Shown one piece after another: positions 1 through 7,654 of a DNA stretch of 37,996 bases. Under the pieces are notes generated by a model. That model was not told the origin of the DNA. It made no database searches and worked only from the letters and a program-made list of their open reading frames with translations. Source of the stretch: Chloroflexota bacterium (GTDB taxonomy: Bacteria > Cyanobacteriota > Vampirovibrionia > Obscuribacterales > Obscuribacteraceae); contig SBAT01000262.1 in assembly GCA_005240105.1 (NCBI GenBank), positions 1 to 37,996 of the forward strand, given 5' to 3'. Made by a program: the position numbers and the translations under genes. The stretch's first letter is position 1; every line of letters begins with the position of its first letter.

Positions 1-1
1 G

Positions 2-1882
2 TCAACTTACATGCACTCGTGGGCGCTTCGCCGGATCAGGTTCTGCGGATCTGAGAATTTCTCTAGTAACAGGAGCGGTTTCTCCTTCGCCCCACAGTAC
101 GTATTTGAGCACATAGTTAAGTGGATGTCCTTCGGTCCAACCAAGATAAACATGTGGTATCTGTCCTGTGTCGTTGCGGAGATGCAACAGAAGCGCAGCG
201 ATGGCATTGGGAACGCTATGACTGATACAGCGCCATATTTTGTGACCATTTTCCTCGTGCCCTTCTATTTCTAAGGAATTACTACGGAAGTCCGAAGGAT
301 CTTTGGGTGATACTTCTAAAAAGATAAAATTACCCTCCTCCGGCTGCAGGCTGTGTATCGCTCGAGCTTCTCTTTCCTTATCTTCATAGGTTGTGTAGCC
401 TGGACGATGGGACAAAAGACGAATTTCCCCGTGTAGTTCTGTACGCATTTGCTGTAAAAATTCCATAGCCTTTGCATCCAGGCTTACTTGTCCGACACGC
501 AGCTCGGTTGCTCTTAAGCAGCGTGACAGGATAGAAGAAGCGATGATAGCGAGAATAAAGACACCGGCTACCTTGATCCCATCTGGTCTGGCAATAATGT
601 TATTCATTGTGGCATAACTAAATATGATTGTGACCAAGAGAAAGTAATAACCTTGTCTCTTGTTCTGTTTCCATGTACTCAGTGTTGCGGCAAAGGCGGC
701 TGAAGTCATAAACACCAGTAGTCCTGTAGCAAAGGCGCCGGCTTGTGCGTCGACATCAGCGTTGAAGTGAATTACTACTGTCAAACCAATGGCGGTAAGC
801 AACAAAACGAGTGGTCTGAGAGAAGCTACCCATTCCGGAGCCAGACCGTAACGAGGCAAATAACGGGGAATCAAATTTAAAAGACCGGCCATAGCAGAAG
901 CACCGGCAAACCAGAGAATTAGAAGAGTACTGATATCGTAAAGAGTGCCGAAGCTATCGCCGAGAAGCAGATGGGCAAGATAGGCTAAAGCACGTCCATT
1001 GGCCTTACCGGACTCGGCAAATTCTTCTGCCGGTATAAGTAGTGTTGTGACAAGTGAACTGCTCAGGAGAAAAACGGACATGATTAAGGCAGCAGTGAGT
1101 AAAAGAAATTTTGTATTTTTGATCCTGCCTGCTGGATGTGCTTCCGTATCAGTTGGATACCCTTTGACGTTGGGCATAACGGCAACGCCTGTTTCAAAAC
1201 CGGACATGCCTAGAGCAAGTTTTGGGAAGGCTAATAGTGATAGTGCGGCAATTTGCCAGCCGGACGAATAAGTATTTGTTAGAGACAGAGTCCAAGTGGA
1301 AATTGCACTTGGATGTTGCAGTATCTCTAGAATTGATCTGCCAATTACTGCAGCTGTTAGGGCTAAATATAGCCAGACCAAAATTACCGCAAGCCCGATG
1401 GCTTCCTTGAAGCCCTTGAGAAATATCGCACCCAAAAGCAAAATAAGAAGTATGGTTAGCCCTAGCTGATTCTGTAGCCATTGCGGTGCCCAGGGATTAT
1501 CCACAACGTGTTTGGCGGCATCAGAAGAGCAGAGCGTAATTGTCATAATAAAACCAGTGCTGGCAAAGCCAAGCAGGCATATGACCAGTAACTTGCCCCA
1601 CCAGCTAGGCAACAGGTCCTGTAATAGGGCAACGCTTCCCTGTCCATGAGGACTTAGTTCGGCTACTTTGGCATACATGGGGAATGCACCAAAGAGGTTA
1701 AGGGCAATGAGCAGAAGAGTAGCTATTGGTGACAGTAGTCCGGCATAGAGAAAGGCCATGCCTGGAGCAAAGCCAAGTGAAGAAAAGTAGTCCACGCCGG
1801 TTAGACACATTACATTCCACCAACTGCCCTGTTGGTGGCTCTTGCCTGTATCCCCTATGCGTTCGAAGAACCAATCTTTCAT
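2..1882 (-). CDS. APC-superfamily amino acid permease with long cytoplasmic tail
   Basis: A 626-residue inner-membrane protein. Residues about 20-455 are a series of roughly 12 hydrophobic segments. The start of the transporter domain (DYFSSLGFAPGMAF, near residue 31) and the stretch SGFETGVAVMP resemble the unwound-helix substrate motifs of APC-type amino-acid/polyamine transporters. The last 170 residues are hydrophilic (about 456-626) and probably form a cytoplasmic regulatory domain; I do not recognise its fold. The gene is complete, with a TGA stop at 2-4 and an ATG at 1882. No strong ribosome binding site precedes the ATG. It starts 22 bases after the end of the interrupted outer-membrane transporter, so the two were probably co-transcribed. 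The substrate cannot be read from the sequence; family assignment is confident. Confidence 0.85.
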   Translation of the reverse strand: MKDWFFERIGDTGKSHQQGSWWNVMCLTGVDYFSSLGFAPGMAFLYAGLLSPIATLLLIALNLFGAFPMYAKVAELSPHGQGSVALLQDLLPSWWGKLLVICLLGFASTGFIMTITLCSSDAAKHVVDNPWAPQWLQNQLGLTILLILLLGAIFLKGFKEAIGLAVILVWLYLALTAAVIGRSILEILQHPSAISTWTLSLTNTYSSGWQIAALSLLAFPKLALGMSGFETGVAVMPNVKGYPTDTEAHPAGRIKNTKFLLLTAALIMSVFLLSSSLVTTLLIPAEEFAESGKANGRALAYLAHLLLGDSFGTLYDISTLLILWFAGASAMAGLLNLIPRYLPRYGLAPEWVASLRPLVLLLTAIGLTVVIHFNADVDAQAGAFATGLLVFMTSAAFAATLSTWKQNKRQGYYFLLVTIIFSYATMNNIIARPDGIKVAGVFILAIIASSILSRCLRATELRVGQVSLDAKAMEFLQQMRTELHGEIRLLSHRPGYTTYEDKEREARAIHSLQPEEGNFIFLEVSPKDPSDFRSNSLEIEGHEENGHKIWRCISHSVPNAIAALLLHLRNDTGQIPHVYLGWTEGHPLNYVLKYVLWGEGETAPVTREILRSAEPDPAKRPRVHVS

Positions 1883-1904
1883 GGTTGTAGTCTATCACTG
1901 AAAT

Positions 1905-2690
1905 CTAGTGCAGAAAGTGAGCTAATTTGTCGAACCGGTATGAATATCCGGCTCCGACAAATATGGCTGGTGCAGACTTGTTTAGTCCAACACCGAAATG
2001 AGCGTCAAGTTGATGATGGCGTGCAGGTTTGAAGACGGCACCGAAATGCGCAATATTCACATCCGGCAGACGATGTGTTATAAAGCCGACATATTCAGCA
2101 AAAAAACCGATGCGATTCGTTGGTGAATAACTGAGCATAACGTCCGGTTGGTATTGAACATCACGACCTTTGTTCAAAACCAGAAGGGACTGCATACCCA
2201 TAATGGACCACTTTCAAATTGGGTAGGAGTAAGGCAGTCTAAAGACAGGCTGCACCCCGGGAAGTGAAGTTGATTTACTGCCTGTTGGAAGAGTCATTGA
2301 GCCGATCACAGTAGCCTGAAATTTCTTTATAGCTGGAAGTTGGTATTTGATTCCCAGTTCGCCGATGTTAGTCGCCCCGGTTGCGGTCGGGTCGCCGTGT
2401 TGTGGTTGAAGTATTACAAAATTGGGGACGAACATCTGCAACTCGGCTCGCTTTGTTAAGCCAACGCGTACTTGTGTTTCTGGTATGTCAAAGTAGTCGC
2501 CGCCGTGCTGAAAGCGCTGATACTGTGTGCCGCTTTCTAGCTGTATGCTGCCGCGCGGTACCACCAGTGGCGAGAACATGAAACTGGGGCGGTTAGTGTC
2601 TATAAAATCTGTTGTCTCCATGGCTAATGCAGGTCCTAGTGCGATCATGTAGGTGACAAAAACGCATAGGATGATCGCAGCCAGGTTCAA
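1905..2690 (-). pseudogene. Outer-membrane transporter (MetA-pathway phenol-degradation family) split by an in-frame TGA
   Basis: Two open frames (2690-2217 and 2213-1905) lie in the same reading frame, separated only by a TGA codon at 2214-2216. Read through, they give about 261 codons: a signal peptide ending at PALA, a DTNRPSFMFSPLVVPRGS N-terminus, beta-strand repeats, and a C-terminal QLDAHFGVGLNKSAPAIF / GYSYRF segment. This is the complete pattern of the Phenol_MetA_deg / transporter family (PF13557). The TGA sits at codon 159, in PYSYPI*KWSIMGMQ. I chose the TTG start at 2690 because GGGAGAG (2697-2703) lies 6 bases upstream; an upstream GTG at 2714 lacks such a site. The gene is either inactivated by a nonsense change, read through, or carries a sequencing error. 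The APC permease follows 22 bases later. Confidence 0.75.
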
Positions 2691-2804
2691 AGTCAACTCT
2701 CCCTGAATTGACACTGATTTTATAGGAAGACGGGAAGTAATAACAGCCTATCCATTCCAATGCAAGGCTTAAGCCGAAAACTTGATAGTAAATTGATATG
2801 GCTG

Positions 2805-3875
2805 TTACTCTTGTACCATGCTGACCGGTGATAGCCGTCTTTCAAGGAGAGAATCATTTGCGGTCAACTGCTTGTCACCTTGAAGGGTCATAGTTAATTC
2901 CAGCAGAAGTCGCTTCATTTTGGCAATTTCTGCACCGAGTTGTTGAAGCATTACACTGCGTACATTCAAGGTAGATATGGATAGTCCTTTGCGCTGGGCA
3001 ACGCTGGCTGTGATCACGTCAAGCTGTTTCCTTGATGTTCTATCGGAAAATGAGGGAATATTGGCGTCATCGATCCAGCGATCTACTAACTGCTCCATTC
3101 TCTTCTTCCCGCCTGATTCGGTGGCCGGCACTTGATTCAAGAATAGCCATACTGATTTTGGATATTCAATATCTGGTGTTGTCGGGTAATTGAACAATTT
3201 CGCCAGCATATTAGGCTCTACTTCCGACGTTCGCCTCTTGCCGTTGATTAGCTTGAGCGTATACATCGAGGCAATAGACGGTACTACGCCTGCCTGAATA
3301 CCCAAAATGCCGGAAGATATGGCATAGTCGGAGTTCTTGTAAGTGGGAATTGCTAGTGCTTCACAGATGGCCCATAAAATACCGTTGGTAATGAAGCTTA
3401 TAGCATTTGTCCGGGCAATGGCTTTGTCGCGATCGTTGGTGTAAGTAGCAAGTATTTCGCAATAAAGCTGGTATTCGGCCTCAATTGCAGACAGGGTGAA
3501 GTCAATTTCCAAATTTGCTTTTTGAATAATTAGCTCTGCTTTTTGAGTAGCTTCAAGCAAGTCTTGGCGTGCAGACAAGCTCTCTAAAGTACGAGCATCT
3601 CCGAAGGATTCAACCTGCATGCGCAGCTGCCGGATGCGCTCCAATACCGGTGTAAGTCCAATTGTGTTGGACAACTGTAGTGAATTTGGTGAAGTCAAGG
3701 GACTGTTTAGACTAATCCCTGTTTTCAAGATTTGTTTCGGAATAGATTGAGTATTGGCAGAAGGTTCTCGGGTTTGACTGGAGGACGCCAGTGTAGTTTG
3801 TGCGTGACAAGCAGGCATTAGTAAGGTGCTGCCAACGACAGCTGCGGCAATGATCGACAACGGACGAACCAACAT
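2805..3875 (-). CDS. Secreted protein of unknown function
   Basis: A 356-residue protein with a clear signal peptide: MLVRP, a hydrophobic core, then MPACHAQ, with likely cleavage after HAQ. I recognise no known domain. After a Ser/Thr/Asn-rich linker (about 27-75) it has a helical, charged stretch (about 80-150: ERIRQLRMQVESFGDARTL and on) that may be coiled coil. A more hydrophobic stretch (about 160-215, AISFITNGILWAICEALAIP) could be membrane-associated. A helical C-terminus follows, with repeated Leu/Met heptads near 310-340. The ATG at 3875 is preceded by GGGAGT. It stands 90 bases upstream of the interrupted outer-membrane transporter on the same strand. It probably works in the periplasm or envelope; function unknown. 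Confidence 0.7.
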   Translation of the reverse strand: MLVRPLSIIAAAVVGSTLLMPACHAQTTLASSSQTREPSANTQSIPKQILKTGISLNSPLTSPNSLQLSNTIGLTPVLERIRQLRMQVESFGDARTLESLSARQDLLEATQKAELIIQKANLEIDFTLSAIEAEYQLYCEILATYTNDRDKAIARTNAISFITNGILWAICEALAIPTYKNSDYAISSGILGIQAGVVPSIASMYTLKLINGKRRTSEVEPNMLAKLFNYPTTPDIEYPKSVWLFLNQVPATESGGKKRMEQLVDRWIDDANIPSFSDRTSRKQLDVITASVAQRKGLSISTLNVRSVMLQQLGAEIAKMKRLLLELTMTLQGDKQLTANDSLLERRLSPVSMVQE

Positions 3876-4107
3876 TGAGGACTCCCTATCAAGAAACTAT
3901 CAAGATAGTAATCGATTGAGGGCTCTTAATACCTTATAGCCAACTAGTCATGAGCCATATTCTTGCGAGAAGGGACGTTGTATTGGAATTTTGAGATATG
4001 CAATTGTGAATGGCGCCAAAGTAGAAGAATTGTCGCTTAGCAAACTGCACCATATGTGCAAATCGGTCTTAACTACATGTGGAGGCTGGTTGACTGTAAA
4101 GCTTCCT

Positions 4108-4794
4108 CTAGGTCTCTTTGTCAATGCGAAACCGGTATCCAACTCTTGTTTCGGTGTGTATAAAGCGAGGACGCTCCGGTTGAGCTTCAATTTTGTTGCG
4201 TAAGTTGGCAATGTGGACTCTCAGAGTATGTGCGTCATCAACGTATTCCGGACCCCAAATCTTGGTTAAGAGTTGCCTATGCGTTAAGACTCGATTGGAG
4301 TTGTTGACCATGTAACAAAGCAGGTCATACTCTTTTGGTGTTAAGTGCATCTCTTGTCCGGACAGCTTCACCAACCGGTGTGCAAAATCAATTGACAGTT
4401 CATCACAAACAAATACGGCTTTGTCATCAACTTCAGCTTGGGTGCGCCTGAGCACAGCCCTCATGCGCGCGAGTAGTTCTCGCAAACCAAATGGCTTGGT
4501 CAAGTAATCATCGGCACCCAGGTCTAGTGCTTTAATTTTGTCATCTTCTCCTTCTCTTACGGAGAGTACGATAATTGGCGCAGAGGTCCAAGAGCGCAAT
4601 TCCTTGCAGACATCAAAGCCGCTTATTCCCGGCAATGCTAGATCCAGAATTATCAAGTCCGGTGAATGCAGGGCTGCTGCATCCAGTCCTTCCTCGCCGG
4701 AGGCAGCGAGAAAAACCTGGTTATTGTTGTGTTCCAGTCCGGCACGCAGGGCGCGCCTTATTTGCGGTTCGTCGTCAATAACCAGCACTTTCAT
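4108..4794 (-). CDS. kdpE: KdpE-type response regulator (OmpR/PhoB family)
   Basis: A 228-residue two-component regulator. The receiver domain (1-118) has the acidic pair D7-D8, phospho-acceptor D51 in LIILDLALPG and K100 in DDYLTKPFG. The C-terminal winged helix (about 130-225) has the OmpR-type HLTPKEYDLLCYMV and GYRFR segments. The receiver sequence, especially SAPIIVLSVR and LRELLARMRAVLRR, is closest in my judgement to KdpE. The start ATG overlaps the stop of the sensor kinase gene by 4 bases (ATGA, 4791-4794), so the pair is translationally coupled. No kdpFABC potassium ATPase genes are present in the window; the nearest transport gene upstream in the same direction is a CaCA-type antiporter. 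The true regulon could therefore differ from classical Kdp. Confidence 0.88.
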   Translation of the reverse strand: MKVLVIDDEPQIRRALRAGLEHNNNQVFLAASGEEGLDAAALHSPDLIILDLALPGISGFDVCKELRSWTSAPIIVLSVREGEDDKIKALDLGADDYLTKPFGLRELLARMRAVLRRTQAEVDDKAVFVCDELSIDFAHRLVKLSGQEMHLTPKEYDLLCYMVNNSNRVLTHRQLLTKIWGPEYVDDAHTLRVHIANLRNKIEAQPERPRFIHTETRVGYRFRIDKET

Positions 4795-6359
4795 GACGTT
4801 AGCTTTCCAACAACATTGTTAACTTGTTCTGGTGGCGTGAGGGGAAGGATAACACGCAGGAGCGCCCCGCCACCATCTCGATTGTACGCTGTCAAGTTGC
4901 CGCCGTGTGCTTGTACGAGTCCCTGACAGATTGCCAGTCCAATGCCAACGCCTGGAGTGGAACTTTCGTGGTGGATGGCAGCCCGATAAAAGGGTTCAAA
5001 AATACGGTTCTCCTCGCCTCTTGGAAGTCCAGGACCCCTATCCAAAACTTCAGTGACAACAGAATTGTTTTCAGTGTGCGCTTTGAGCTCAATTGTTGTA
5101 TCCGGCAGCGAATATTTAAGGGCGTTCTCCAAGAGATTGCGCAAGACTTGGACCATTTGAACAATATCAAGGTAAACGTCGCCGCAATTGCCTTCAATTT
5201 CCACCACGATTCGTTTGTTCTCTGCTGTGGAAAATGTATCAAGCGTCGCTCCGAAAAGTTCAGCCATTGAGGTTGGTTCGCAACGCGGGCGCCAGGCTCC
5301 TGCTTCCAGCCTGGATAGATCGAGGATATTTCCTACCATGCGATTTAAGCGATCCGTTTCTTGATCAATTGTTTGCAGCAATGACCGTTGAGAGTCTATA
5401 TCCCAGGGAGAGCCTTCTTGTGAAAGACTGCTTACACTGGCTTTTATTGATGTTAGAGGAGAACGAAAATCGTGTGAAACCATTGAAAGCAGCGCGGTTT
5501 TTAGTCGATCGGCTTCAGCTAAGGCCTGTGCAGCAGCCTCTGCTTTCAAATATTTATCCTTCTGCAAGAGGACTGCGGCATGGTTAGCCAATGAGCTTAT
5601 AACCTGGCGCTTGTCGCTAGCAATTGGTTGATCTGCTTCTAGCAGTAGGTAGAGAACTCCCAGCACATGATCATCCATGCTGATGGGCAGGTAAATGGCC
5701 GTTGGATCCTCTGTTTGTGCAAGCGTTTTGCGAAAATGCTCGTTGTCTTCCCAGTTGATAGCTAGCCCGGTGTCGAGGACGTGTTTCGTCGCTTCGGTAG
5801 AAAATCCTTTTAGATTGCCGTTTCCTTCGCTTGGATATTGAGCAATGAGATGCTCACCATCTTTTTCTTGAACAATCAGCCCTGCTGCTTTTACGCCGCT
5901 AATTATGACCAGATTGCTCAATACTTTTGCAATAGCCCTATCGAGGTCCAGCTCTGAGGCTATGGCCCAGCTGGCTTGGGCTAAGGCGAGGGTTTCTTGT
6001 CTATTCAATTGCGCTTCTTCTGCACGTTTGTTCAATGTGGCAGTCAGTTGTCCAATAACCAGTGCGGTAAATAGAAATACACACAAAGCTAGCCACTCAG
6101 TGGGATCCTGTACGGTGAATTGATATTTTGGCTCTACAAAAAACCAATCAAAGGACAAGAGGGCAGCAATTGCTGCAAAAACAGCCGGACCACTGCCAGC
6201 AAATAGGGCGGTGGACATAATCACCAATAAGTAAAGCATGGAAACGTTAACAAGATTGGTGTCGGCATGCAGTAGCCCAAGTACTGCTGTCATGAGCGCG
6301 ACAGCGGATCCGGCTAGGACGTATGACCAGGGGAAGCGTTGATAGAATTGCTGTTGCAT
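4791..6359 (-). CDS. KdpD-like sensor histidine kinase lacking the N-terminal KdpD/Usp domains
   Basis: A 522-residue inner-membrane kinase, partner of the downstream KdpE-like regulator (4-base overlap). It begins directly with the DUF4118 membrane domain of KdpD (about 12-110, four hydrophobic segments including SFDWFFVEPKYQFTV). It continues with a GAF-like domain (about 130-270), HisKA with the phospho-acceptor His in LSMVSHDFRSPLTSI (about 295), and HATPase_c with an N box (LRNLLENALKYS) and G boxes (DRGPGLPRG, GVGIGLAICQGLVQAHGG). Full-length KdpD is about 900 residues; the cytoplasmic N-terminal KdpD and universal-stress-protein domains that bind signals in that family are absent. The gene lies 17 bases after the antiporter gene on the same strand. 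Confidence 0.85.
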   Translation of the reverse strand: MQQQFYQRFPWSYVLAGSAVALMTAVLGLLHADTNLVNVSMLYLLVIMSTALFAGSGPAVFAAIAALLSFDWFFVEPKYQFTVQDPTEWLALCVFLFTALVIGQLTATLNKRAEEAQLNRQETLALAQASWAIASELDLDRAIAKVLSNLVIISGVKAAGLIVQEKDGEHLIAQYPSEGNGNLKGFSTEATKHVLDTGLAINWEDNEHFRKTLAQTEDPTAIYLPISMDDHVLGVLYLLLEADQPIASDKRQVISSLANHAAVLLQKDKYLKAEAAAQALAEADRLKTALLSMVSHDFRSPLTSIKASVSSLSQEGSPWDIDSQRSLLQTIDQETDRLNRMVGNILDLSRLEAGAWRPRCEPTSMAELFGATLDTFSTAENKRIVVEIEGNCGDVYLDIVQMVQVLRNLLENALKYSLPDTTIELKAHTENNSVVTEVLDRGPGLPRGEENRIFEPFYRAAIHHESSTPGVGIGLAICQGLVQAHGGNLTAYNRDGGGALLRVILPLTPPEQVNNVVGKLTS

Positions 6360-6376
6360 AGCATCATTGTATTGGA

Positions 6377-7387
6377 TTAGTGCGCAATGAACAAAAGCGT
6401 ATTTGCCAATAGATAGACAAGAATTAGGGCAACAGCATCAACAGCCATAAATAATAGTTTTTTGTCGGCTCGGTAGGTGAGCGCGATTATTACTATGCCC
6501 ATAGAAATCATCGCTGTTACTGCAGTCAGATTGCTTGCCTCGGAGACATGACGCAATATAGGCTCTTTTACGTAGCAGAAATCCGTGATTGCTAAAATCA
6601 CCATGTAGCAAAGTGTGCTGCCAAGCAAGCTTGCAACAGCCATGTCAAAAGAGCCACGCTTAGCTGCTGACAGAGCAACAGCCATTTCCGGTAGACATGT
6701 GGTGATAGCAATAAAAGAGCTACCAATGAAACTTTCGCCCCAGCCTGTCATTGCTTGAATGTTTTCAGCCAATGTTGGCAAATAGCACGACGTTGAGACA
6801 ATTAGGACCGAGTAAATAATAAATGAGGCAATTAATTTGGTCCACGACTGCCCATTATCATCTGATACTTCTATCGGTGCATTTGCTGCCAACTTTAGCA
6901 CTCTAGATTTTTCAAATTTAAACGTCAGGCTCATGGCCAAAAGATAGACAGGTATAAAGGAAAGTGTAATTGGGTCCATCGAGTTCATTATTTTTACGAT
7001 GGGCAGATACTTGTTATACATCATATCGACGGCGGCAAAGCCAATTAGAACTATGCCAAAACCGGCAGTTAAAACGTGTCCTCGATGCACTCGGTTCGAT
7101 AGAGGCCTGTCACCGGAGAAAAAGTCTAGTAATCCAATTACCATCATGTTGAACATGCAACTGCCCATAAGTCCGCTCACGGCCAAATCGGGAAGATCGT
7201 GCAGTACTACAGATGAGACACTTGTCGCTAATTGCGAAGAAGAGGCAATGGCCGCAAGCAGTAGTAAACCGACCAGGCTTTTACTTAGCCCGCCTTTTTC
7301 GGCTATCAATTCTCCACAGTGGCTCAGCCGGCTTCCTGAAAAGAGGATGACGGCAGCACAAATTGCAAACTGGAACCAAATTATCAT
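6377..7387 (-). CDS. CaCA-superfamily sodium/calcium-type cation antiporter
   Basis: An integral membrane protein of about 336 residues with the inverted two-repeat layout of YrbG/CaCA exchangers. The alpha-2 repeat is canonical (GSSFIAITTCLPEMAVALSA ... ASLLGS). The alpha-1 repeat (LLLLAAIASSSQLATSVSSV ... GLMGSCMFN) keeps the flanking pattern but reads SSSQL where most members have a Ser-x-Pro-Glu-Leu. I chose the ATG at 7387 because MIIWFQFAICAAVILFSG matches the usual N-terminal helix. The frame stays open upstream to 7762 and includes another hydrophobic stretch (about 7465-7550), so the true start is uncertain. No clear ribosome binding site marks any candidate. The gene is 17 bases upstream of the KdpD-like kinase and probably shares its transcript. 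Confidence 0.75.
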   Translation of the reverse strand: MIIWFQFAICAAVILFSGSRLSHCGELIAEKGGLSKSLVGLLLLAAIASSSQLATSVSSVVLHDLPDLAVSGLMGSCMFNMMVIGLLDFFSGDRPLSNRVHRGHVLTAGFGIVLIGFAAVDMMYNKYLPIVKIMNSMDPITLSFIPVYLLAMSLTFKFEKSRVLKLAANAPIEVSDDNGQSWTKLIASFIIYSVLIVSTSCYLPTLAENIQAMTGWGESFIGSSFIAITTCLPEMAVALSAAKRGSFDMAVASLLGSTLCYMVILAITDFCYVKEPILRHVSEASNLTAVTAMISMGIVIIALTYRADKKLLFMAVDAVALILVYLLANTLLFIAH

Positions 7388-7654
7388 CGCTTGCCAATAA
7401 TACCGCGTTTCTAATCTGTTCTTGTCACCATCTTGATAGAAAAGCTCACCGAATTGACGGTTGCACGATTTCAAGTGTTTTTCCAGGTAATTGCTGAGTC
7501 CTAAGGCAAGTAAGGCAACTGGAATGTTTATTACGATTGTTGGAACGGATAAAAACTGAAAGCGCAGTATAGAGCTTTCTTGACACTTTCTTGATGCTGG
7601 TAATGCAATCTGACTGTTAGACTGAATGCTTTGTTTGAGGGTTATGGGTTTGCC

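Noticed and set aside
2214..2216. Selenocysteine or recoded UGA in the outer-membrane transporter
   Set aside because: The position is in a beta-barrel with no expected Cys/Sec, no SECIS-like hairpin is evident just after it, and TGA is an ordinary stop for other genes here.
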